Shown one piece after another: positions 1 through 7,128 of a stretch of 7,128 nt of DNA. The stretch's first letter is position 1. Every line of letters begins with the position of its first letter. Source of the DNA: Candidatus Margulisiibacteriota bacterium (lineage in GTDB: Bacteria > Margulisbacteria > WOR-1 > JAUWWO01); assembly GCA_030616825.1 (NCBI GenBank), contig JAUWWO010000016.1, forward strand, positions 1-7,128, written 5' to 3'. The notes below the pieces were generated by a model. That model searched no databases. It was given only the letters and a program-made list of their open reading frames with translations, and was not told the DNA's origin. Both the position numbers and the translations under genes were made by a program.

Positions 1-1290
1 AGATATAGTTGCTATATCCGAAAGATACATGGATAAGGGGTCGTCTTTTTTCTCGCCGATTTTAAAAGCTACTGTTGGAGATGTTGGAGAAACGAGGACA
101 TCGAATTTTTTGAAAGCTTTCTCAAAGTCCCGAACAATTAAGGTTCTTATCTTCTGGGCTTTTACATAGTACGCATCATAGTAGCCGGCAGATAGCGCGT
201 AGGTTCCAATCATAATCCGGCGTTTAACTTCTGCTCCGAATCCCTCACGACGGGTGTTATAGTACATTGTTAATATGTCCTTTGGATTGGCCGATCTGTG
301 ACCGAATTTAACCCCATCATATCGGGCAAGGTTTGAACTTGCTTCAGCAGGAGCGATTAAGTAATAAGTTGGTACTGCATATTCAAAAGTTGGGAGCGCT
401 ACCTCTTCAACTTTTGCTCCGAGTTCCTCCAGTTTTTTTACGGCCCGCTGAACCACATCTTTTACATCGCGATCTATTCCAGCTCCAAAGAGCTCGCTTA
501 TAATCCCGACCTTAAGACCCTTGATGTCCTTTACCAGAGACTTGGTATAATCTGGGGTTTTTCTTTCAACGGATGTTGAATCCTGCGGATCATAACCAGA
601 TATGGCATTCATGAGTATTGCGGCATCAGTAACATCTTTTGTTATAGGACCTATCTGGTCAAGTGATGATGCGAAGGCAATTAATCCATATCTAGAAACT
701 CTACCGTAAGTTGGTTTTAGCCCCACAACTCCGCAGAAGCTTGCTGGCTGTCTTATGGAGCCGCCAGTGTCAGACCCCAGAGCAAGGATGGTTTCATCTG
801 CGGCAACTGCAGCTGCAGAGCCGCCTGATGATCCTCCAGGAACTCTCCCCGGGTCCCATGGATTATGAGTAAGTTTGATACCGGAGTTCTCGGTGGATGA
901 GCCCATTGCGAATTCATCGAGGTTTGTTTTTCCGACCATGGCAGATCCCATCGAGTTTAAAATTTCGACCACAGTCGCATTATAAGGTGGCTTGTAATTT
1001 GACAGTATCTTTGATGAGGCGGTTGTCAAGATCCCTTTTGTGCACATGTTATCTTTTATTGCAACAGGGATTCCTTCAAGAGGTGAAATCTCTTCTCCGC
1101 GCCTTATTTTTTCGTCAGCCGCCTTTGCGGCCGGGATTGCGGCTTCTTTTGTAAGCTTAACATATGCGCCGATTTTATCTTCAACCTCTTCAATGTGCTT
1201 GAAGATGGCTTCCGTTACCTCGACAGCCGAGGTCTTTTTGGATTTAAGCAATTCATGAAGTTCGTGTGCTGTCAGTTCGTTTAATTTCAT
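1..1290 (-). CDS. gatA: Glutamyl/aspartyl-tRNA amidotransferase subunit A, 3' end beyond window
   Basis: GatA is the amidase subunit of the GatCAB complex. It releases ammonia from glutamine so that misacylated Glu-tRNA(Gln) or Asp-tRNA(Asn) can be amidated in the cytoplasm. The minus-strand frame is open for 430 codons from ATG at 1290 to the window edge; family members are about 485 residues, so some 55 C-terminal residues are missing. The amidase-signature Ser-cisSer-Lys triad is intact and at the family's usual numbering: Lys79 in PVAIKDN, Ser154 in [11 protein letters not shown] and Ser178 in [10 protein letters not shown]. Also visible are [12 protein letters not shown] (about 121-132), [14 protein letters not shown] (190-203) and SPTSPTVAF (401-409). 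The start overlaps the gatC stop in ATGA and has only a weak ribosome binding site, so translational coupling to gatC is likely. gatB is not in the window. I see no frameshift or missing key residue. Confidence 0.97.
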   Translation of the reverse strand, partial: MKLNELTAHELHELLKSKKTSAVEVTEAIFKHIEEVEDKIGAYVKLTKEAAIPAAKAADEKIRRGEEISPLEGIPVAIKDNMCTKGILTTASSKILSNYKPPYNATVVEILNSMGSAMVGKTNLDEFAMGSSTENSGIKLTHNPWDPGRVPGGSSGGSAAAVAADETILALGSDTGGSIRQPASFCGVVGLKPTYGRVSRYGLIAFASSLDQIGPITKDVTDAAILMNAISGYDPQDSTSVERKTPDYTKSLVKDIKGLKVGIISELFGAGIDRDVKDVVQRAVKKLEELGAKVEEVALPTFEYAVPTYYLIAPAEASSNLARYDGVKFGHRSANPKDILTMYYNTRREGFGAEVKRRIMIGTYALSAGYYDAYYVKAQKIRTLIVRDFEKAFKKFDVLVSPTSPTVAFKIGEKKDDPLSMYLSDIATIS

Positions 1291-1574
1291 TCCAATATCT
1301 TTGGCACCCTGAACATGTGCCTCTCTTCTTCAGGCGCATTCTGTATTATGGCGTTGGTATCCTTGCATGGATACACTTTGTCCTCTCTGAACACATTTTT
1401 CATAGGTATGGCGTGAGAGGTTGGCGGGACACCTTCGGTTTTTAGATTATTTATGGTATTGGCATAGTCCAGAATCCGAGAAAGTTGCTTTGCAAACAGC
1501 TCTTTTTCTTTTTCCGAGAGCCCAAGCCGCGCAAGGGTTGCAACATATTCAACGTCTTTTTTGGATATGGACAT
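1287..1574 (-). CDS. gatC: Glutamyl/aspartyl-tRNA amidotransferase subunit C
   Basis: GatC is the small subunit that wraps around and stabilises GatA in the GatCAB amidotransferase. The 95-residue protein has the usual family length and layout: an N-terminal helix with [16 protein letters not shown] (residues 8-23), the [26 protein letters not shown] segment (about 30-55), the NVFREDKV motif (60-67) and the C-terminal [16 protein letters not shown]. The frame stays open upstream to about 1667. I chose ATG at 1574 because it gives the canonical N-terminus [12 protein letters not shown] and has AGGAGA 6 nt upstream. The upstream extension would also begin before the promoter's -10 box. The gene is first in a gatC-gatA operon with a 4-nt overlap and diverges from hisS. 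Confidence 0.96.
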   Translation of the reverse strand: MSISKKDVEYVATLARLGLSEKEKELFAKQLSRILDYANTINNLKTEGVPPTSHAIPMKNVFREDKVYPCKDTNAIIQNAPEEERHMFRVPKILE

Positions 1575-1580
1575 GATTAT

Positions 1581-1586
1581 TCTCCT
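1581..1586 (-). promoter_or_regulatory. Ribosome binding site of gatC
   Basis: AGGAGA on the minus strand lies 6 nt before ATG 1574. It decides this start over the longer in-frame extension, which has no such site. Confidence 0.8.
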
Positions 1587-1601
1587 GTTCGAACTTAAGG
1601 G

Positions 1602-1630
1602 ATTATACAATAATATGGTATGGTCAACAA
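1602..1630 (-). promoter_or_regulatory. Sigma70-type promoter for gatCA
   Basis: Reading the minus strand, TTGTTG (1630-1625) is followed by 17 nt and a perfect TATAAT (1607-1602). Transcription would start near 1595, giving a leader of about 20 nt that contains the gatC ribosome binding site. A TTGACC 3 nt closer to the -10 box is a better -35 hexamer in sequence, but its 14-nt spacing is too short. The promoter is inferred from sequence only. Confidence 0.7.
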
Positions 1631-1632
1631 GT

Positions 1633-1660
1633 TTGAAGTTAAAAGCTCTTGTGTTATAAT
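1633..1660 (+). promoter_or_regulatory. Sigma70-type promoter for hisS-aspS
   Basis: TTGAAG (1633-1638), 16 nt of spacer, then a perfect TATAAT (1655-1660) preceded by TGT, which makes an extended -10 (TGnTATAAT). Transcription would start near 1667, immediately before the GC-rich palindrome, giving a leader of about 38 nt before ATG 1705. The -35 box sits 2 nt from the -35 box of the divergent gatC promoter, so two RNA polymerases could hardly bind both at once. Confidence 0.7.
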
Positions 1661-1667
1661 TGGCCAA

Positions 1668-1687
1668 CCTGCCTGCCGGCAGGCAGG
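1668..1687. repeat. Perfect 20-bp GC-rich palindrome in the hisS leader
   Basis: CCTGCCTGCC is directly followed by its exact reverse complement GGCAGGCAGG with no spacer. It stands out from the AT-rich DNA on both sides. It begins at about the expected transcription start of hisS and ends 6 nt before the ribosome binding site. Folded in RNA it would form a short stem of up to about 8 GC-rich pairs. No run of T follows, so it is not an ordinary terminator. I recall similar palindromes scattered through genomes of uncultured candidate phyla, often misread as the peptide LPAGRQ at the start of proteins. I could not check this. Confidence 0.85.
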
Positions 1688-1693
1688 AATTTT

Positions 1694-1699
1694 GGAGAG
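1694..1699 (+). promoter_or_regulatory. Ribosome binding site of hisS
   Basis: GGAGAG lies 5 nt before ATG 1705 (GGAG is 7 nt away). It supports this start over an in-frame TTG at 1660, whose T is the last base of the -10 box. Confidence 0.8.
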
Positions 1700-1704
1700 A
1701 TTAC

Positions 1705-2952
1705 ATGAAATTTAGTGTACCAAGAGGAACTTTTGATATTTTGCCGGATGAGGTTTCAATCTGGCAGTTCATCGAGACAGGAGCACGCGAAGTCTTTGAA
1801 AGCTATAACTACAGGGAGATAAGAACTCCTATCTTTGAGAGTACCGAGCTTTTTGCCCGCTCGATTGGCTCCACAACAGATATAGTCACAAAAGAGATGT
1901 ACACTTTTTTGGATAAAAAAGGGCGAAGTTTAGCCCTTCGTCCGGAGGAGACCGCTCCAGTTGTGCGGTCATGCCTTGAGAATAACCTGATAAGTCCTGA
2001 TAAGGTGACAAAACTCTATTATATAGGCCCGATGTTTCGGTACGAGAGACCTCAAGCAGGCCGCTTTCGTCAATTTCATCAAGTTGGGGTAGAGGCCTTT
2101 GGCTCTGCTGATCCTCTACTCGATGTAGAAATAATATTGCTTGGGGTTGGGCTTTTTGAAAAGCTGGGACTTGAGAACCTTGAGGTGGATATGAACAGCG
2201 TCGGTTGCCGAAAGTGCAGACCAGCTTATCTCGAAGAGCTTAAAAAGTATTTTAAGTCAAACATCAAGGAGATGTGTGAGGATTGTAAAAAGAGATTGGA
2301 ATTTAATCCGTTAAGGATACTCGACTGTAAAAATAAGAGCTGCCAAAACTTTATCTTAAAGGCTCCAGCATCACTTGATTTTATCTGTAGCGAGTGCAAG
2401 ACAAAATTTGAGAAAATTATTGGTTATCTTAAAGAGTCAAAAGTTAATTTTGGGATCAATAATCGCTTAGTTAGGGGGTTGGATTATTATACCGGCACTA
2501 CATTTGAGGTTATCTCAAAAAAGCTTGGCGCGCAGAACGCAGTGTGTGGGGGTGGAAGATACGATAATCTCGTTGAGGATCTTGGAGGGAAGCCCATTCC
2601 TGCAGTTGGGTTTGCGGTTGGGGTGGAGAGGACGATTGAAATACTTAAAAGCTTTAGCGTTAAAATTCCTGCAACTAAGCTTAAGGTTTTTATCGCTACA
2701 ATGGGAAATGAAGCAAAGAAAAAAGGTTTTGAAATACTGGGGAAGTTAAGAAAGGTAGGAATTCCTGCTGATATGGATTATCTCGATCGAAGTCTTAAGG
2801 TAATGATGAAGGCTGCTGATAAAGTTAGCGCTCGCTATACTATTATAATTGGCGAAGAGGAGTTAAAAAAGAAAGTAGCGATACTCAAAAATATGGAGGA
2901 CGGAAGTCAGAGAGAGATCGGGCTTGACGATGTTTTAAAGGAGCTAAAATAG
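1705..2952 (+). CDS. hisS: Histidyl-tRNA synthetase
   Basis: HisRS is a cytoplasmic class II synthetase, normally a homodimer, that charges tRNA(His). The 415-residue protein is close to the usual 420-425. It opens with the diagnostic [12 protein letters not shown] (residues 5-16). Motif 2 is [16 protein letters not shown] (111-126), the histidine-binding block is [15 protein letters not shown] (255-269) with catalytic-type Arg257, and motif 3 is [15 protein letters not shown] (300-314). The C-terminal anticodon-binding domain runs from about residue 325. The insertion domain has four Cys pairs: C168/C171, C191/C194, C208/C213 and C228/C231. E. coli HisRS lacks most of these cysteines, but I recall cysteine-bearing versions in many other bacteria. 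A longer reading from TTG 1660 would add MANLPAGRQ..., which is only the translated palindrome. The gene is 2 nt upstream of aspS, in one operon. Confidence 0.98.
   Translation: MKFSVPRGTFDILPDEVSIWQFIETGAREVFESYNYREIRTPIFESTELFARSIGSTTDIVTKEMYTFLDKKGRSLALRPEETAPVVRSCLENNLISPDKVTKLYYIGPMFRYERPQAGRFRQFHQVGVEAFGSADPLLDVEIILLGVGLFEKLGLENLEVDMNSVGCRKCRPAYLEELKKYFKSNIKEMCEDCKKRLEFNPLRILDCKNKSCQNFILKAPASLDFICSECKTKFEKIIGYLKESKVNFGINNRLVRGLDYYTGTTFEVISKKLGAQNAVCGGGRYDNLVEDLGGKPIPAVGFAVGVERTIEILKSFSVKIPATKLKVFIATMGNEAKKKGFEILGKLRKVGIPADMDYLDRSLKVMMKAADKVSARYTIIIGEEELKKKVAILKNMEDGSQREIGLDDVLKELK
2937..2943 (+). promoter_or_regulatory. Ribosome binding site of aspS
   Basis: AAAGGAG lies inside the last codons of hisS, 11 nt before ATG 2955. 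The spacing is slightly long. Its position inside hisS and the 2-nt gap between the genes suggest coupled translation. Confidence 0.7.
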
Positions 2953-2954
2953 CA

Positions 2955-4754
2955 ATGAAACGAACACATGATTGCGGAGAACTGAGGAAAGGACATATCG
3001 GGAAACAAGTAAACCTTCTCGGTTGGGTGCACAGAAGGCGTGACCACGGTGGTCTTGTTTTTATTGATCTTCGGGATCGCTTTGGTATTGTTCAGGTAGT
3101 ATTTCCAGCAGAGGAGAAGAGTCTTCATTCGATCGCCGAGCGAGTAAGATCAGAGTTCGTGCTCGCGGTAATTGGAGAAGTTGTGAGCAGATCTCCAGAA
3201 ACCGTTAATAAATCAATGCCAACCGGAGAAATCGAAATCAGAACTTCTAACATTGAGATACTGAATTCATCAAAAACCCCACCGTTTGAGATTGCTGACC
3301 CGAGAACTGACGTGGATGAGACGGTGAGACTGAAATACCGCTACATTGACCTGCGGAAAGAGATGATGCGTGAGAATCTTGTTTTTCGGCATAAGGTTAT
3401 AAAAGCAGCTAGAGACTACCTGGATGAACAGAGTTTTTTGGAAATAGAAACACCTTTCCTTACAAAGTCTACCCCAGAGGGAGCAAGAGACTATCTTGTG
3501 CCGTCCAGGATAAATCCCGGAAAGTTCTATGCACTCCCACAATCACCGCAGCTGTTCAAGCAGATACTTATGGTTGCGGGAATGGAGCGGTATTTTCAAA
3601 TTGTTAGATGTTTCCGTGACGAGGACCTTCGCGCTGACAGACAGCCGGAGTTTACCCAGATTGATATAGAAATATCATTTGTGGATGTGGACGAAGTGCT
3701 TTCTGCCACCGAAGGGATGCTCGACTATATGATGAAAGAAATCAAAGAGGATGAAGAGAAGTATTATATTCACAAAAAAATCCCAAAGATAAAAGTCCCT
3801 TTTTCTAGACTAACCTGGGCAGAGGCAATGGCTCGATATGGGACGGATAAGCCGGATACAAGATTTGGGCTTGAACTCGTTGATTTATGTGAAATAGTCA
3901 AGGACTGTGGTTTCAAGGTTTTCTCTGAAACCATAAAGAGAGGCGGCATCGTCAAAGGATTAAATGCAAAAGGATGCGCAACATTTTCGAGGTCAGAACT
4001 GGACGGCCTTGAGGATCATGCAAAAAAGCTTGGGGCAAAGGGACTGGCTTACATAGTTTTGAGTCCGGATGGGCTGAAATCCCCGATTCTGAAGTTCTTT
4101 AAAGAGCATGAGATAAACGAAATTATCAAGGTATTAAAGGGGGAGAGCGGAGACGTTCTCTTCTTCTCGGCTGATAAACCTGGCCTTGCCAACTACGTTC
4201 TCGGAGAAATTCGGCTTGAACTGGGTAGAAGGTTAAAATTAATTGATCCAGCACTTTTTAATTTTGTGTGGGTGACTGATTTTCCTCTTTTAGAATATTC
4301 GGACAAAGAAAAGCGCTGGGTAAGCCGACATCACCCTTTTACTGCACCTCAGGGATCATGGGATGATATTGAAGAGCGTTTCATGAAGGACCCAGCATCG
4401 ATTAAAGCCAAGGCATATGATCTGGTGGTGAACGGAGTTGAAATCGGCGGTGGAAGCATCAGGATCCACAAGAGAGACATGCAGGAGAAGATATTTAAGA
4501 TATTAAATATTCCAGACGAAGAAGCAAAGGGAAGATTTGGCTTTCTGCTCGAAGCTCTGGAATACGGTGCCCCGCCGCATGGAGGGATAGCCCTTGGACT
4601 TGATCGGCTTGTGATGATGCTTGCAGGGATGGATACGATACGAGATGTAATTGCCTTTCCCAAGACTCAGTCTGCTATTTGTCCTCTCACCGGAGCTCCT
4701 GATTCAGTTGACCCAAGACAGCTTAAGGAAATCCATATTAAGACTGTTTTGTAA
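2955..4754 (+). CDS. aspS: Aspartyl-tRNA synthetase (possibly non-discriminating)
   Basis: AspRS is a class IIb synthetase that attaches aspartate to tRNA(Asp) and, in relaxed forms, also to tRNA(Asn). At 599 residues it matches the bacterial type (about 590). Domains in order: OB-fold anticodon-binding domain (about 1-110) with [20 protein letters not shown], class II core with [22 protein letters not shown] (164-185), motif 2 with [19 protein letters not shown] (219-237), the bacterial GAD insertion (about 285-420), and motif 3 with [13 protein letters not shown] (544-556). Residue 31 is His, as in Pseudomonas aeruginosa non-discriminating AspRS; the E. coli discriminating enzyme has Leu at the equivalent place. 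With gatCA next door, Asp-tRNA(Asn) formation followed by amidation is plausible, but this is inference. The gene follows hisS in one operon. I see no clear terminator after its stop. Confidence 0.98.
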   Translation: MKRTHDCGELRKGHIGKQVNLLGWVHRRRDHGGLVFIDLRDRFGIVQVVFPAEEKSLHSIAERVRSEFVLAVIGEVVSRSPETVNKSMPTGEIEIRTSNIEILNSSKTPPFEIADPRTDVDETVRLKYRYIDLRKEMMRENLVFRHKVIKAARDYLDEQSFLEIETPFLTKSTPEGARDYLVPSRINPGKFYALPQSPQLFKQILMVAGMERYFQIVRCFRDEDLRADRQPEFTQIDIEISFVDVDEVLSATEGMLDYMMKEIKEDEEKYYIHKKIPKIKVPFSRLTWAEAMARYGTDKPDTRFGLELVDLCEIVKDCGFKVFSETIKRGGIVKGLNAKGCATFSRSELDGLEDHAKKLGAKGLAYIVLSPDGLKSPILKFFKEHEINEIIKVLKGESGDVLFFSADKPGLANYVLGEIRLELGRRLKLIDPALFNFVWVTDFPLLEYSDKEKRWVSRHHPFTAPQGSWDDIEERFMKDPASIKAKAYDLVVNGVEIGGGSIRIHKRDMQEKIFKILNIPDEEAKGRFGFLLEALEYGAPPHGGIALGLDRLVMMLAGMDTIRDVIAFPKTQSAICPLTGAPDSVDPRQLKEIHIKTVL

Positions 4755-4778
4755 ACTTTCGATGTTTGATCAAAACAC

Positions 4779-4807
4779 TTGAAATTCTCGGTTTGATATG
4801 GTATAAA
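4779..4807 (+). promoter_or_regulatory. Sigma70-type promoter for 6S RNA (and probably purA)
   Basis: TTGAAA (4779-4784), exactly 17 nt, then TATAAA (4802-4807). Transcription would start near A4814, about 15 nt before the closing stem of the 6S RNA. Just upstream is the short palindrome TTTGATCAAA (4765-4774). GTTTGAT occurs at 4764-4770 and again at 4791-4797 in the spacer. No other convincing promoter lies between here and purA, so purA is probably transcribed by reading through the RNA gene. Confidence 0.75.
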
Positions 4808-4813
4808 ATTGCC

Positions 4814-6281
<1,468 letters not shown>

Positions 6282-6283
<2 letters not shown>

Positions 6284-6330
6284 ATCCCAAATCCCAATTT
6301 CAAAATCCCAATAAATCTGCAAATCCCAAT
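6282..6330. repeat. Four-copy AAATCCCAA(T) repeat array filling the purA-queC gap
   Basis: AAATCCCAA occurs at 6282-6290, and AAATCCCAAT at 6289-6298, 6303-6312 and 6321-6330. The copy starts are 7, 14 and 18 nt apart, and the links are AT-rich. The first copy begins on the last two bases of the purA stop codon, and the last copy provides the A and T of the queC start codon. The gap therefore contains nothing else: no ribosome binding site, promoter or terminator can be seen. I recall similar AATCCCAAAT-type tracts between genes in uncultured bacterial genomes; this is unverified. Confidence 0.85.
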
Positions 6331-6997
6331 GACAAAAGTTAAAAGCAAAAAGTTCAAGAAAGCCATCGTATTACTATCCGGCGGCATCGATTCTACCATC
6401 ACACTTTATCTTGCCAAAAAACTCGGGCACAAATGTTTTGCGCTTATTTTTGATTACGGACAAAGGCACAAGCGGGAAATCCGTTCTGCAGTAGCGGTTG
6501 CAAGGCGTGCAAAAGTGCCTCTTCAGATTATAAAGTTTAACCTCCCATGGAAGGGCAGTTCCTTACTTGATCCAGAGAAAAATATTCCGACTTCCAGAAC
6601 CCTAAAAGAGATACCCAAAAAGATTCCCTCAACTTATGTTCCTGCTCGAAATACTATATTCTTAAGTTTTGCACTGTCTTACGCAGAAGCTATTGGCGCT
6701 TCGAAAATTTTTATAGGAGCTAATGCTATCGATTTTAGTGGTTATCCTGACTGTAGGCCTTCTTATTATCGTGCTTTTCAAAAAGTTGTGAAAGTTGGGA
6801 CAAAAAAGAAAAAGATTAAGGTCATGACTCCATTGATTAATATGAAGAAATCAGAAATCATTAAGTTGGGTTTGAGCCTTAAAGCGCCGCTTGATCTTAC
6901 GTGGTCGTGTTATGCAGGGGGAAAGAAGCCTTGTGGAGTGTGTGATAGCTGTAAGATTCGGGCGAAGGGATTTGCTGAGGCAGGACTTAAGGCTTGA
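6329..6997 (+). CDS. queC: 7-cyano-7-deazaguanine (preQ0) synthase
   Basis: QueC uses ATP and ammonia to convert 7-carboxy-7-deazaguanine to preQ0 in the cytoplasm, a step in making queuosine for tRNA anticodons. The 222-residue protein is near the usual 220-230. The N-terminal PP-loop ATPase motif is AIVLLSGGIDSTITL (12-26), followed by FDYGQRHKREI (41-51), STYVPARNTIFLSFALSYAE (101-120) and GANAIDFSGYPDCRP (130-144). The C-terminal zinc site has Cys194, Cys202, Cys205 and Cys208 (CYAGG...PCGVCDSC). ATG 6329 is the only good start, since no Met, Val(GTG) or Leu(TTG) start lies between it and the PP-loop, yet no Shine-Dalgarno sequence precedes it. The other queuosine genes (queD, queE, folE) are not in the window. 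A preQ1 riboswitch is not seen in the 45-nt leader. Confidence 0.96.
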   Translation: MTKVKSKKFKKAIVLLSGGIDSTITLYLAKKLGHKCFALIFDYGQRHKREIRSAVAVARRAKVPLQIIKFNLPWKGSSLLDPEKNIPTSRTLKEIPKKIPSTYVPARNTIFLSFALSYAEAIGASKIFIGANAIDFSGYPDCRPSYYRAFQKVVKVGTKKKKIKVMTPLINMKKSEIIKLGLSLKAPLDLTWSCYAGGKKPCGVCDSCKIRAKGFAEAGLKA

Positions 6998-7006
6998 AGC
7001 TGGAAG

Positions 7007-7035
7007 TTGCCTAACTCAATAATTTCCTGTATCAT
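7007..7035 (+). promoter_or_regulatory. Possible promoter for the Amj-like gene
   Basis: TTGCCT (7007-7012), 17 nt, then TATCAT (7030-7035). Each box departs from consensus by one or two bases. A start near 7041-7042 would leave a leader of only about 5 nt before ATG 7046, i.e. a nearly leaderless message, which agrees with the lack of a ribosome binding site. Weak evidence from sequence alone. Confidence 0.4.
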
Positions 7036-7045
7036 TACCCCTATT

Positions 7046-7128
7046 ATGGAAGCCCTACTCATAGTTTGTATTCTTACTGGAGTAATACACTTCACTGAAA
7101 CACTTGCCTCCTCGATGCGGCTTGCAGG
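7046..7128 (+). CDS. Amj-like (YdaH) lipid II flippase family protein, 5' end only
   Basis: Only 27 full codons are present before the window ends. The peptide begins with a hydrophobic membrane segment (MEALLIVCILTGVIHF) followed by TETLASSMRLAG. The pattern of a hydrophobic helix, His, E-T-L-(A/S)-x-S-x-R-x-AG strongly recalls the N-terminus of the Amj family (B. subtilis YdaH), integral membrane proteins that act as an alternative to MurJ in flipping lipid II for peptidoglycan synthesis. The match is from memory and rests on about 15 residues, so it could be another small membrane protein. No Shine-Dalgarno site precedes the ATG. No in-frame ATG occurs between the queC stop and this start. 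Confidence 0.55.
   Translation, partial: MEALLIVCILTGVIHFTETLASSMRLA

Noticed and set aside
897..1258. Plus-strand open frames of 85 and 72 codons inside gatA
   Set aside because: They lie entirely antisense to the well-conserved gatA frame and show no recognisable protein pattern.
1602..1629. TTGACC as the -35 box of the gatC promoter
   Set aside because: Better hexamer, but the spacing to TATAAT is only 14 nt; TTGTTG at 17 nt fits sigma70 geometry.
1575..1667. Upstream extension of gatC to about 1667
   Set aside because: It crosses the gatC promoter, adds residues foreign to the family, and ATG 1574 has AGGAGA in front.
1668..1687. Palindrome as an intrinsic terminator of gatCA or hisS
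   Set aside because: No T-run follows on either strand, and it lies in the 5' leader of hisS and upstream of the gatC promoter, so it does not end either transcript.
1660..1704. In-frame upstream extension of hisS from TTG 1660 (adds MANLPAGRQEFWRDY)
   Set aside because: The TTG begins on the last base of the -10 box, upstream of the expected transcript start; the added residues are the translated palindrome; ATG 1705 has a ribosome binding site and the family N-terminus.
4349..4663. Minus-strand open frame of 104 codons inside aspS
   Set aside because: It is the antisense shadow of the conserved AspRS C-terminal core including motif 3, with no ribosome binding site or known motif.
6284..6328. 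preQ1 riboswitch in front of queC
   Set aside because: The gap is only 45 nt, made of AAATCCCAAT repeats, with no C-rich stem-loop or A-rich tail that would form the aptamer.

Overview
The window is ordinary bacterial core-genome DNA (roughly 40-45% GC by eye) and carries mainly translation and purine/deazapurine genes. The organism cannot be named from this alone. The strict sigma70-type promoters, Shine-Dalgarno sites and bacterial-type HisRS/AspRS point to a bacterium. Two short repeat types (a CCTGCCTGCC inverted palindrome and an AAATCCCAAT array) remind me of intergenic repeats in genomes of uncultured candidate phyla such as Omnitrophota. That is recollection, not a verified match.

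Layout: positions 1-1574 on the minus strand hold gatC and gatA, overlapping by 4 nt, with gatA running off the left edge. A 130-bp divergent intergenic region (1575-1704) carries two back-to-back promoters, one for gatCA and one for hisS, plus a perfect 20-bp GC-rich palindrome in the hisS leader. On the plus strand follow hisS (1705-2952) and aspS (2955-4754), only 2 nt apart and surely one transcript. The 251-bp gap 4755-5005 is not empty. It has a well-formed promoter followed by a long, bulged, almost continuous hairpin that I identify as 6S RNA (ssrS), ending just before the ribosome binding site of purA (5006-6283). The purA-queC gap consists entirely of a four-copy AAATCCCAA(T) array, and the last copy supplies the A of the queC start codon. 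queC (6329-6997) is followed by a possible promoter and the first 27 codons of an Amj-like lipid II flippase gene cut by the right edge.

How the genes fit together: GatCA are two subunits of the tRNA-dependent amidotransferase that makes Gln-tRNA(Gln) and/or Asn-tRNA(Asn). The neighbouring AspRS has His31, the residue associated with relaxed (non-discriminating) AspRS, so it may supply the Asp-tRNA(Asn) substrate. HisRS charges tRNA(His). PurA makes adenylosuccinate from IMP for AMP synthesis. QueC makes preQ0, the precursor of queuosine in tRNA anticodons, including those of tRNA(His), tRNA(Asp) and tRNA(Asn). 6S RNA globally tunes sigma70 RNA polymerase and here is likely co-transcribed with, or read through into, purA.

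I see no exotic new system. The observations most worth following up are the 6S RNA in the purA leader, the two repeat families placed at gene control points, and the inferred non-discriminating AspRS.
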